Assembly (NCBI GenBank): GCA_016188115.1
Contig: JACPIK010000002.1
Location: 62,001 to 126,000, forward strand
Source: Candidatus Woesearchaeota archaeon
GTDB taxonomy: Archaea > Nanobdellota > Nanobdellia > Woesearchaeales > GW2011-AR9
DNA: 64,000 nucleotides
Direction: 5' to 3'
The position numbers were made by a program, and so were the translations under genes. Positions 17,614-25,607 of this stretch are shown piece by piece (within the stretch, counting starts at the first letter, position 1; the number at the start of each line of letters is the position of its first letter). A model generated the notes under the pieces. The model did no database searches, was not told the origin of the DNA, and saw only the letters and a list, made by a program, of their open reading frames with translations.

Positions 17614-18453
17614 ATGGCATATGTTCCCCCTTCAAGTGATAGAAATGATATTTTTGGCGTGAACTCTCGGTTTGGTGGTAAAATCGAACCGGAAAAACCC
17701 AAAGGCAATTTTTTAACTCGCGATCGAACCATGACGGTGAAGTATAACCCTTGGCGTAGCTTCAAACGCATCGTAGGTATAGTGTTACTTGTCAGCGTTT
17801 TTCTGGTAGGAAGTTGGATGTCAACGGCAGCGTGTAGTTCAACGGATCCTTCCATGGCTCGTTGGTGCTTCTCGCCATTTGATTCTTCAAGTTCGTTAAC
17901 TGGCGCAAGTATTCAAGAAGAACCTGCAGTTCAAACTGCCCCTGTTGAAGTTGCTCCTCTCGAAACAGTTCCTGTGGTAGCAGAAGCAACTCCTCCTGTA
18001 ACCGAAACGGTTGAAGAACCTGCAGTTGTTCCTGTAAAAGAAGAAGTAAAAGCTCAAGAAAAGCAAGAAGAGCCAGAAGTTGTAGTTACAAAATATTCTA
18101 ACAAAGTAATTCTTACTTTAGATATGGTCAAAAGCACTTCCATGGGCACTTGGGGCAAAGTAGATCGTCTCGATGTAAGTATTGCTAACCAAGAACCAGG
18201 TACGGTGATACCTTACAAATTGGTAATGATCATGGAAGGATATGATAAAAGAACCAAAGATATACTTATCCCTGAAAACATTGCCAGTATTACTTCTGGG
18301 AAAATGATTCGCCCTTCATTAGCTGTAGAAGGTGGATTTTCCTATAGCGAAGCTCAAGTTGGCGAACTTGCTACTGTTCGTATTGACTTAACTTTGGTTG
18401 ACAAAGCCGGCAAAGTCATCGCCAGCACCAGCCGAGATGTGAAATTAAACTAA
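17614..18453 (+). CDS. Membrane-anchored protein with Pro/Glu linker and beta domain
   Basis: A basic cytoplasmic N-region (~50 residues) leads to a TM helix (I-V-G-I-V-L-L-V-S-V-F-L-V-G) and a short Cys pair (A-C-S-S-T-D ... W-C-F). An L-T-G-A-S-I motif recalls the G-x-A-I motif of the surface cluster. A long Val/Pro/Glu-rich spacer then carries a ~110-residue C-terminal beta-sandwich-like domain. Function not recognised. It follows the 58-residue protein by one base. Confidence 0.65.
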   Translation: MAYVPPSSDRNDIFGVNSRFGGKIEPEKPKGNFLTRDRTMTVKYNPWRSFKRIVGIVLLVSVFLVGSWMSTAACSSTDPSMARWCFSPFDSSSSLTGASIQEEPAVQTAPVEVAPLETVPVVAEATPPVTETVEEPAVVPVKEEVKAQEKQEEPEVVVTKYSNKVILTLDMVKSTSMGTWGKVDRLDVSIANQEPGTVIPYKLVMIMEGYDKRTKDILIPENIASITSGKMIRPSLAVEGGFSYSEAQVGELATVRIDLTLVDKAGKVIASTSRDVKLN

Positions 18454-18735
18454 TTTTTCTTTGATTTTTTCTCTTTCTTTGTATCAATTTTTTTATCAAT
18501 CTGGTGCTCTAACAGAAGATACTCTAACAGAATGTCCCATGGCAACATGCCAATGTACTTATTGTGAAAACAGCTCAGGGTTATTTCTTCCAAGAAACCG
18601 AATCAATGTGAGTGTGGGTCAAAAGGGGGTTTTCTTGATCTTGCTCAACCTCAAGTAATTCTTGTTTTCCTACAAAATCTGGAAATAGAATTTCAACTAA
18701 AAAATAATCAATAAGAAGTAGCGTTTCAAAGATCT
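18454..18735. other. Gap without a confident gene
   Basis: The start is T-rich and probably terminates the previous operon. An open frame from TTG 18461 to 18658 encodes C-P-M-A-T-C-Q-C-T-Y-C, a metal-ligand-like Cys pattern. It has a weak start, no ribosome site and no TATA, so it is not called as a gene. Confidence 0.4.
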
Positions 18736-19242
18736 TTATTTCAACACAACCTTCTCCCCAGCATATAATCCCATTTTCATCATCTGTTCATACTGATTCT
18801 GGGTCAGGGTCAAAAAGGAAAGATCGAATCCTTTGTCCTTAATACGTTTGGCAATTTCTTCTACTGGTCCTCCTTCAATACCTTGTCCAATGATCAAAAT
18901 GTTCGCTTTGCCTTTCTTGCGCACCCCTTGTAACAAGACACTTTCGACTCCTTGCATCCCTCCCACTGCATCAACAAAATCCGGAACTCCGTCATACTCT
19001 TCATGCAACAACTCTTTCAAAAATGCGGTCTTGTCATTTGCTTCCATGCGGTACACTTTAGATGTCTTCCATTCCCTTCGACCTACCAACCCTAATCCAA
19101 CAAAGTCTTGCAATGTTCGATAGGTTGAGGTCAATGATACGCCGCTTCGGTCCGCAATTTCTTTAAGATATAACTCTTCAGAACTGTTCAAAAGAAGTCG
19201 AAGTATGGCTGCCTTCTTGTCATCTATCAAATATGCAAGCAT
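18736..19242 (-). CDS. Winged-helix transcriptional regulator
   Basis: The N-terminal ~70 residues form a winged helix (I-L-R-L-L-L-N-S-S-E-E-L-Y-L-K-E-I-A-D-R-S-G-V-S-L-T-S-T-Y-R-T-L). The C-terminal part is an alpha/beta region (I-L-I-I-G-Q-G-I-E-G-G-P-V-E-E-I-A), perhaps a ligand domain. It is divergent from the nitroreductase at 19383 and may control it (inference from position). ATG 19242 is preferred; GTG 19257 would be leaderless from the AATATAAA box at about 19282. The longer frame to 19350 would start inside a TATA-like box. Confidence 0.75.
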   Translation of the reverse strand: MLAYLIDDKKAAILRLLLNSSEELYLKEIADRSGVSLTSTYRTLQDFVGLGLVGRREWKTSKVYRMEANDKTAFLKELLHEEYDGVPDFVDAVGGMQGVESVLLQGVRKKGKANILIIGQGIEGGPVEEIAKRIKDKGFDLSFLTLTQNQYEQMMKMGLYAGEKVVLK

Positions 19243-19382
19243 CTCTTTTTTGACCACAGGTTCATAAATCTCTTCACATTTATATTGTTTTTCATTTTTG
19301 AAAATACATTCCAAAAAAAGAAGCAGATTCCAAAAATGGAAAGATAGCATTTAAATAGGTATTTTTCTTTCCAAATTTGAAC

Positions 19383-20135
19383 ATGAGCGAGACACTTCAG
19401 GAAGATGATCCAATCCCGCAGTTACATGACATTGTGGATATCATCAAGTACCGACGAACTGTCAAATATTTTCTTCCAAAGTACGTTTCGTGGGATAAAA
19501 TTTCTCGTATCCTTGATGCTGCACGTCATGCACCCAGTAGCGGAAATATACAAAACTGGAAGTTTATTGTTGTTATGGATTCAGGCAGAAAACAAGGATT
19601 GGCTCAAGCCTGTTATGAGCAATATGATCTTGCAGTAGCGCCCTATGTTATAGTTATTGTCTCAGAAACAGAGAAAGCAGAACGCTATTACGGCGTAAGA
19701 GGTGATCGCTTATATGCGATTCAAAACTGTGCTGCTGCTGCGCAAAATATCCTCTTAGCCGCAACCGGAATGGGCTTAGGATCTGCATGGATTGGCGCGT
19801 TTGATGAAGATGCAGTGCGTTCATTACTAGGTGTGCCTGCTGAAGTTCGTCCACAAATCATCATTCCTATAGGATATGCTCGCGAGATTCCTCCCAAACC
19901 TGCAAAATATCCACTCGAAACAGTAGTATACATTAACCGTTGGCGAGGTAAATTTCGGGATGTTCACAAGTACATGAACGATACTGCTGTGATCTTAGCA
20001 CGCAAAACGGGGCATGCAAAAGAAGCTCTCGAAGCAGGGATTTCTGCAATTTTAGAAAAAACAAAAGATAAATTAGGGATCAAAAAAGAAGAGCATTCTC
20101 ACGACGATAAACACCAATCTGAAGAACACCATTAA
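19383..20135 (+). CDS. Nitroreductase family FMN oxidoreductase
   Basis: A NAD(P)H-dependent flavin oxidoreductase of unknown substrate. Family signs are R-R-T-V-K-Y-F near the start, H-A-P-S-S-G-N-I-Q-N-W-K-F (FMN-phosphate contacts), A-A-A-A-Q-N-I-L-L-A-A-T-G-M-G-L-G-S-A-W-I-G and I-P-I-G-Y-A. The C-terminus adds ~60 charged residues ending in a His/Asp/Glu-rich tail that could bind metal. A TTTAAATA box lies 30 nt before the ATG, consistent with leaderless transcription. It is divergent from the winged-helix gene. Confidence 0.85.
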   Translation: MSETLQEDDPIPQLHDIVDIIKYRRTVKYFLPKYVSWDKISRILDAARHAPSSGNIQNWKFIVVMDSGRKQGLAQACYEQYDLAVAPYVIVIVSETEKAERYYGVRGDRLYAIQNCAAAAQNILLAATGMGLGSAWIGAFDEDAVRSLLGVPAEVRPQIIIPIGYAREIPPKPAKYPLETVVYINRWRGKFRDVHKYMNDTAVILARKTGHAKEALEAGISAILEKTKDKLGIKKEEHSHDDKHQSEEHH

Positions 20136-20485
20136 TTTTGTACCTATCTCTAAGTGGTTGTAAAAGTTTAAATAAAAGTTACTTTATACTGTGACTCAGG
20201 TCGATATAAAAGTTTAAGATCACAAAAAGAAGTTAAAAGAGTTTATGGCTGGTCCCCATAATCTCCACATGTGGTCGTTTTCAACAATTGGTTTGGTCGG
20301 TTCTAACAAGCTAGGTCTTGGTCTGAATTAGATGTTAGGTTCTTAGGTCAAGGAAGAGGATATCCCGGTAGTATATAAATCTTTTCATACTCCAAAATAT
20401 GTGTCTTCAAAGATACATATTCACGAGAAAACAAAAGAGGGGGGAAGAGCAAGCCTCTTCGTAAAAACCTTGAGGTGGTGTAAAA
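20136..20485 (+). ncRNA. Long non-coding region before ftsZ, candidate RNA plus ftsZ leader
   Basis: No credible ORF. Three TATA-like boxes occur (near 20168, 20210 and 20375). Between the second and third lie complementary segments: CCACATGTGG at about 20264-20273, and CTAACA (about 20303) with TGTTAG (about 20332). These suggest a structured transcript near 20236-20360 of no class I recognise. The third box predicts an ftsZ leader of ~85 nt containing two hairpins (about 20399-20420 and GAAGAG/CTCTTC 20445-20461) before GAGGTGG. Confidence 0.35.
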
Positions 20486-21550
20486 ATGGATTTTATCGTA
20501 AAGAACGCATTAGAAAATATGCAAGAAGAAACATTTGAAAGTATGAACCAAGCTAATATTAAAGTTATTGGCGTGGGTGGCGCAGGCAACAACATGGTTG
20601 GCTGGTTGTATAAAAAAGGAATTAAAGGGGCAGAAATTCTCGCAATCAACACAGATCACCAACATCTTCACATTACCGGAGCAGACAAAAAGTTCCTTAT
20701 CGGAAAAGATTGTACTCGCGGTCTAGGTTGTGGCGGATTCCCAAGCAAAGGGGCTGAAGCAGCTCAAGAATCTTTGATGAAAATTAAAGAATCTTTGAAA
20801 GGATCAGATATGGTCTTTGTTTGCGCAGGGATGGGAGGAGGAACTGGTACTGGTGCAGCTCCAGTAGTAGCTCAAGTAGCAAAAGACACTGGTGCAATTG
20901 TTATTGGAACCGTAACGATGCCTTTTAACATTGAGCGTGCTCGATGCGACAAAGCAGAATTTGGTCTTCAACAACTTCGCCAAGTATCTGATACTGTTAT
21001 TGTAATTGATAACAACCGCCTTGTTCAAATTGCTGGTAACTTGCCAATCCAACAAGCTTTCGCAGTTGCAAATGAACTCATCGCTACCATGATTAAAGGT
21101 ATTGTTGAGACCATTGCAGTTCCAAGCTTAGTTAACCTGGATTACGCAGACGTTAAAGCAATCATGTCTAACGGTGGCGTAGCAGCTATTGGTGTAGGAA
21201 GCTCCGATACCAACAACCGCGTTGAAGAAGCTGTTAAAGGCGCTCTTTCCAACCCATTACTTGACATCAACTATGAAGGCGCAACTGGTGCACTTATCCA
21301 CATCACCGGTGGCCCTGACATGACTCTTGATGAAGTAAGCCGAATTGGTGAGCTTGTAACCGAGAGCCTTGATGATGATGCTAACGTTATCTGGGGAGCA
21401 CGTGTTGCTGACGAAATGAAAGGTAAATTGACTGTTATGACCATTATCACTGGTGTTAATAGCCCATGGATCCTTGGCAAAGTAGACCAACACAAATCCC
21501 AAAAACGCGCTCAATCATTAAGCCGCGAACTTGGACTTGAATTAGTTTAA
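20486..21550 (+). CDS. ftsZ: Cell division GTPase FtsZ
   Basis: A tubulin-like GTPase that polymerises into the division ring. The nucleotide site shows I-G-V-G-G-A-G-N-N-M near residue 28, the tubulin signature A-G-M-G-G-G-T-G-T-G-A-A-P at about 114-126, and the catalytic T7 loop N-L-D-Y-A-D-V. At 354 residues it has the archaeal length and ends shortly after the core, with no long C-terminal peptide. GAGGTGGTG lies upstream of the ATG. It has an unusually long structured leader for this genome, and a hairpin-plus-T8 terminator follows. Confidence 0.95.
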   Translation: MDFIVKNALENMQEETFESMNQANIKVIGVGGAGNNMVGWLYKKGIKGAEILAINTDHQHLHITGADKKFLIGKDCTRGLGCGGFPSKGAEAAQESLMKIKESLKGSDMVFVCAGMGGGTGTGAAPVVAQVAKDTGAIVIGTVTMPFNIERARCDKAEFGLQQLRQVSDTVIVIDNNRLVQIAGNLPIQQAFAVANELIATMIKGIVETIAVPSLVNLDYADVKAIMSNGGVAAIGVGSSDTNNRVEEAVKGALSNPLLDINYEGATGALIHITGGPDMTLDEVSRIGELVTESLDDDANVIWGARVADEMKGKLTVMTIITGVNSPWILGKVDQHKSQKRAQSLSRELGLELV

Positions 21551-21563
21551 GAACAGCTAGGCG

Positions 21564-21584
21564 CCTGCGTTGCAGGTTTTTTTT
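21564..21584 (+). terminator. ftsZ intrinsic-type terminator
   Basis: CCTGC (21564-21568) and GCAGG (21572-21576) form a short stem with a GTT loop, followed directly by eight T residues. It starts 13 nt after the ftsZ stop. Confidence 0.7.
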
Positions 21585-21603
21585 AATTTTATTTTTTTCC
21601 TCC

Positions 21604-21676
21604 AAATCTTGCCCACGCTGTTTCTTCTAGTACACCACCCCCCTAAAACACTGGGCAAGATTTTTTTTTTTTTTTT
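21604..21676 (+). terminator. Long hairpin with 16-T tail, terminator or small RNA
   Basis: AAATCTTGCCCA (21604-21615) pairs perfectly with TGGGCAAGATTT (21652-21663) across a 36-nt C-rich loop, and the T-run covers 21661-21676. It is a second termination element behind ftsZ, or the end of a small RNA. The loop does not form an obvious inner stem. Confidence 0.5.
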
Positions 21677-21783
21677 CAAAAATTATTTATGGTTAGATGG
21701 CTATTCTCAAAAATAGATATTGTGGTTTTATCAAGTAACAATTCCTAAATCTTTATAATTCTAAAAAAAATGAGCAATCTTAA

Positions 21784-22809
21784 ATGAAACTCATCTGCCT
21801 TTGTTCTGAATCAGCGTACTCTTTAGTCAAACCTATTATATTTTTATTATCTAAAGAAGACCCTTACAAAGCTCATGAATGGTTCATCACTAACATTCGC
21901 GTTCTTCACACACTTCATCTGGACAGACTGATCTTCTATTACAAAAGCCCCTCTTCTAAAATAGAACTTTCAAACGCCGCCGGCTTTAACAAAAATGGGC
22001 AGATCCCGCCCCAAACTCTCAAGTATATTGGATTCGATCGAGTTGTTGTTGGTACGGTTACTGCCGATCCATGGGCAGGCAACCCTCGTCCCAGCATAAT
22101 AAGATTTCCTCAAACTGGTTCCATGGTCAACTGGCAGGGTCTTCCGGGTGTTGGGGCAGCCAAAGTCGCCCAAAATATGGCAAAATTTGGTGCTCATGGG
22201 GTACCTATAACTATCAATCTTATGTCTACACCGGGTAAAAAAGGAGAAGATCTCCTCAACGACCTTGCTTTCACTATCAAAACAACTCGAGATCTTCACG
22301 GGGTTGATCGCTTCGAACTCAACATTTCTTGTCCTAATACTCATGGGTCTGGTGGGGGCATGGATGCACGCAAGGAATACCAAGAACAACTTGTCAGTAT
22401 GCTTCAAACCGTAACCAAAGCAAAACATCCCTATCAAGAACTTGATCTTAAAATTTCGCCAGATCTTGATGATAATGGTATGAAAGAGTTAATTGCTGTG
22501 GCAACTCAATATCCGATCAATCGTTTCACTATTGCTAACACCACTACTCGGCATGATCCAAACTATATTCAACCTTCCCCTGGAAAAGGCGGTGCAAGTG
22601 GTAATGCCGTGTATCAACAATCTCTTGCAACCCAACGGCTTCTGGTGGAACATTTTTCCCAAGCAAACGTCATTGCTTGCGGCGGAATCAACTCAATCGA
22701 CAAAGCCAAAGAACGAATTTCCATCGGAAACGTTGTTGGCATCCAGATATATACTCCATTTATTTTCGAAGGACCAAAGTTGGTAAGAATATTGAAAACA
22801 GAAATTTAG
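21784..22809 (+). CDS. pyrD: Dihydroorotate dehydrogenase
   Basis: A flavoenzyme oxidising dihydroorotate to orotate in pyrimidine synthesis. Motifs: A-A-G-F-N-K-N-G, L-N-I-S-C-P-N-T-H-G (catalytic loop), L-K-I-S-P-D-L, G-K-G-G-A-S-G-N-A-V and G-I-Q-I-Y-T-P-F-I-F-E-G-P. The N-terminal E-D-P-Y-K-A-H-E-W-F extension resembles class 2 enzymes. The loop residue is Cys, as in class 1, where class 2 has Ser. Start ATG 21784. It converges on the thioredoxin lipoprotein gene, 12 nt apart. Confidence 0.9.
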   Translation: MKLICLCSESAYSLVKPIIFLLSKEDPYKAHEWFITNIRVLHTLHLDRLIFYYKSPSSKIELSNAAGFNKNGQIPPQTLKYIGFDRVVVGTVTADPWAGNPRPSIIRFPQTGSMVNWQGLPGVGAAKVAQNMAKFGAHGVPITINLMSTPGKKGEDLLNDLAFTIKTTRDLHGVDRFELNISCPNTHGSGGGMDARKEYQEQLVSMLQTVTKAKHPYQELDLKISPDLDDNGMKELIAVATQYPINRFTIANTTTRHDPNYIQPSPGKGGASGNAVYQQSLATQRLLVEHFSQANVIACGGINSIDKAKERISIGNVVGIQIYTPFIFEGPKLVRILKTEI

Positions 22810-22821
22810 GGAAAAAGAAAT

Positions 22822-23712
22822 TTAGAGAAGTGAATCTAATGTTCGTCGAATTTCATTCGGATTATATCCTTTAATACGACTCATCAACGTGCCTCTTTGG
22901 TAAATAAGAACTGTGGGGAGTTTAAGACTGGTATCTCCTTGGTGTTCAGGAGCAACTTTTGCCGTAAGTGATTTTTGTGAATCAACATTAACTTTTAAAA
23001 ATTCAGCTTGACCTGCGTACTCTCGCTTCATGTCCTCTAGATCTTTCCCAAGAGATTTACATGGTCCACACCAGGTGGCATAGAAATCAACTACAACTGG
23101 TTTATCTCCTTTAATGAGCTCATAAAATTTACTCTCTCCTGAGGGATGATCTTGGATTGCTATTTGGCCAGAATGGGATCTTGTTGGTTTGGTTGTTTGC
23201 GTATTTCTTTGCATGTCCCCGCCGAACTTATCTTCTGTTCTTTTTTTATATTTAGCTGCCACTGCATTTGGAATTGTTGAAGAAATAATCACACCTTTGT
23301 ATTGTGTATTTTCTATTGATTCAACAGTAAGAGCTCGAGAAATTTGGAATCGTTCTTTTCCCATCCTATCTAACTCTGCAACCGCACATTCAGCTTGAGT
23401 GCGGTATGCTGGTGGAAACGCAACATATACCTTTTGTGTTTTAAATTCAAGTTTTTCGACATACTTTTCTAAATCTGCTCTATCTCTAGGGCTAAGTAGG
23501 GGCATGTTTTTTGAAAATCGTAACTGTAACTTTCCTTTGCTTTTCGTGTTTGTCTGATCTTTACCTTCACTATAACAACGAATTTCTGGTGCAACAACTC
23601 TCGTTTCAGGTCTTGCTGCGGAAGAATACATTGGTTCGTAACGTGGTTTATCATCGCTACATCCTGTCATCAGCAAACTTGCTAAGGCAAAGTACAAAGT
23701 TGTTGGTCTCAT
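22822..23712 (-). CDS. Lipoprotein with OmpA-like and thioredoxin domains
   Basis: A lipobox L-L-M-T-G-C near residues 14-19 predicts a lipid-anchored protein facing outward. The middle (L-Q-L-R-F-S-K-N ... V-E-K-L-E) has the spacing of an OmpA-like C-terminal domain (tentative). The C-terminal ~110 residues are a thioredoxin fold with the redox site F-Y-A-T-W-C-G-P-C-K and cis-Pro L-K-L-P-T-V. It is probably a thiol oxidoreductase for extracytoplasmic proteins. ATG 23712 is used because the upstream 11 residues lack signal character. It is last in a run of four lipoprotein genes. Confidence 0.8.
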   Translation of the reverse strand: MRPTTLYFALASLLMTGCSDDKPRYEPMYSSAARPETRVVAPEIRCYSEGKDQTNTKSKGKLQLRFSKNMPLLSPRDRADLEKYVEKLEFKTQKVYVAFPPAYRTQAECAVAELDRMGKERFQISRALTVESIENTQYKGVIISSTIPNAVAAKYKKRTEDKFGGDMQRNTQTTKPTRSHSGQIAIQDHPSGESKFYELIKGDKPVVVDFYATWCGPCKSLGKDLEDMKREYAGQAEFLKVNVDSQKSLTAKVAPEHQGDTSLKLPTVLIYQRGTLMSRIKGYNPNEIRRTLDSLL

Positions 23713-23781
23713 AGTAATTTCGTCATCATAATTGTTTTGACTCAAGATTAATCTTGGTCTCCCAATTTTTTATCTCATTTC

Positions 23782-24666
23782 TTATTGTTGTTCTTGAATT
23801 GTTGTATAACAAAATGGTAAATCAGGTGCTTGCCCTTCTCGCCATACTTGGGGATCTGGCGCAACTGCAGTGATAAAATAGTTTCCATATCGTTCGCCGC
23901 CCCAGGTACGTGCCCGTGCTCCGCCATTACCAACTTCAATCATGCAACCTCCTACTTTTACAAAAGATTGTGGGTAGCAAATTGTCTCTTCTATACCAAG
24001 AGCTGGTTGTATCAATGCGGCAGGCGCATCAAATCGGCCGGTGTATGCTTGGGCTAGTTGAACTCCATTTCGTAAATCAATAGTTTCTCCAGTAAACTCA
24101 TACCCACCCACGTGACCTTGTCCGGGTAGAAACTGTACTTTATATGCCGTAGATCCTTCAAGTTCACAGATAGTGATGGTTCGATAATCATCACTAGGTA
24201 TGCGAAAGTTGGGTGACAACGAATAGAGTGAAATTATCTTTCCCGGCGCAAAATAACCTTGATTTCCTTCTAGTCCAACTGCAAGTGCGCAATTAACTGC
24301 CGGTGAGTTTACGTTTCGTCCTTCGACACATTCCTCAATTCCAGAAGTATCTGGTCTGAGGTTTGCATCAGCAAGAGCTACATCAGTTTCTTGTGAATTA
24401 AGGGCGTCTTTTATTAACATATCTGGATGAAATGCAGAATCTAATCCTGCATCAACGCAACGAACACTGGGTTCAGAACAAGGATTTCCTTCCTTGCCCA
24501 TATCAATGTAATATGGTAATGGTCCTTTCCAAGCATCTTCAACATAAGGTCTTTGATCTCCTTGATCTGGTGCTTGTGGGTGAGGTGAAATAGTAGTTGA
24601 ATCAGTACACGCAGATGCCAAGAAAGTTAATGCAGTAATAGTAGTTAGGGTGGTTATATGTTTCAT
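23782..24666 (-). CDS. Lipoprotein, tandem paralogue A
   Basis: Signal peptide with lipobox L-A-S-A-C. It has an Asp/Pro-rich linker with D-A-G-L-D-type stretches, common in bacterial surface lipoproteins, and a Cys-containing beta-rich C-terminal domain. It is paralogous to the gene directly upstream (24678-25580) over its whole length. The first ~190 nt are almost identical in DNA while the middle has diverged. Function unknown. ATG 24666 was chosen because it matches the paralogue start M-K-H-I-T-T. Confidence 0.7.
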   Translation of the reverse strand: MKHITTLTTITALTFLASACTDSTTISPHPQAPDQGDQRPYVEDAWKGPLPYYIDMGKEGNPCSEPSVRCVDAGLDSAFHPDMLIKDALNSQETDVALADANLRPDTSGIEECVEGRNVNSPAVNCALAVGLEGNQGYFAPGKIISLYSLSPNFRIPSDDYRTITICELEGSTAYKVQFLPGQGHVGGYEFTGETIDLRNGVQLAQAYTGRFDAPAALIQPALGIEETICYPQSFVKVGGCMIEVGNGGARARTWGGERYGNYFITAVAPDPQVWREGQAPDLPFCYTTIQEQQ

Positions 24667-24677
24667 GGTAATATCTC

Positions 24678-25580
24678 TTATTCTTGTATGGTCGTATAAC
24701 AAAACGGCAAATCGGGAGCTCTGCCTTCATACCATTCTCGTCGATCAGGACCAACTGCCACTATAGAACTAAGCGGATCTCCACCCCATCCTACTGTTGT
24801 GGCTCGTGGTGCTCCATGCCCAACTTCGATCATGCACTCACCAATTTTTACAAAAGATTGTGGGTAGCAAATTGTCTCTTCTATCTCTGTTGTGGGTCGA
24901 ATTAAGACGGCAGGTGCTCCAAATCTATGGTATAATTGGGCTAGTAGGGCGCCATCTCTCAAATCAATTGTTTGTCCGGTAGTCTCATATCCTCGTCCTC
25001 TAAACTCTATCTCATGCGCCGTTGGTCCCTCAATCTCACAAATAGTGGTCGTCTTATATTCACTGCCCGCAGGTATATCGTCTTGTAAGTCGAGGGGAAG
25101 TAAATATTGCGCTCTTATTCTTCCTGGTACAAAGTATCCTCTTTCATTGTTAATTGCAATACCTAAAGCACAATTGACTGCTGGTGAATTTACCTCTTGC
25201 CCTTCAATACATTCTTCAATTCCCGTACTATCTGGTCTGGAATTTACATCCCTAGAATTCACATCTACGAGACCGGCATCTCTTTCTTGTGGGATGAAAG
25301 CATCTTGTAACAAAACGTTTTGGTCAAGTGCAGCATCTAAAATAGCGAAATCTAATGTCCCACTGTCTACACAACGAACACTAGGTTCGGAACAAGGGTT
25401 TCCTTCCTTGCCCATATCGATGTAATATGGTAATGGTCCTTTCCAAGCATCTTCCACATAAGGTCTTTGATTTCCTTGATCTAGTACTTGTGGGTGAGGT
25501 GAAATAGTAGTTGAATCAGTACACGCAGATGCCAAGAAAGTTAATGCAGTAATAGTAGTTAGGGTGGTTATATGTTTCAT
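24678..25580 (-). CDS. Lipoprotein, tandem paralogue B
   Basis: Same architecture as the gene downstream: M-K-H-I-T-T signal peptide, lipobox L-A-S-A-C, linker with D-V-N-S-R-D-V-N-S-R, and a C-terminal domain with E-E-T-I-C-Y-P-Q-S-F-V-K in both copies. It ends P-F-C-Y-T-T-I-Q-E like its paralogue. The 11-nt gap to the next gene supports an operon. No function recognised; a secreted or anchored binding protein is likely. Confidence 0.7.
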   Translation of the reverse strand: MKHITTLTTITALTFLASACTDSTTISPHPQVLDQGNQRPYVEDAWKGPLPYYIDMGKEGNPCSEPSVRCVDSGTLDFAILDAALDQNVLLQDAFIPQERDAGLVDVNSRDVNSRPDSTGIEECIEGQEVNSPAVNCALGIAINNERGYFVPGRIRAQYLLPLDLQDDIPAGSEYKTTTICEIEGPTAHEIEFRGRGYETTGQTIDLRDGALLAQLYHRFGAPAVLIRPTTEIEETICYPQSFVKIGECMIEVGHGAPRATTVGWGGDPLSSIVAVGPDRREWYEGRAPDLPFCYTTIQE

Positions 25581-25607
25581 GGTGGTGTCTCTATTTCCTT
25601 GTAGTCT

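Noticed and set aside
18461-18658. TTG-started 65-codon frame with C-P-M-A-T-C-Q-C-T-Y-C
   Set aside because: Weak start, T-rich terminator-like beginning, no TATA box or ribosome site; kept only as a note.
24892-25425. 177-codon frame antisense to the second lipoprotein paralogue
   Set aside because: No start signals, and the opposite strand has a signal peptide, lipobox and a homologous neighbour; it is a shadow frame.
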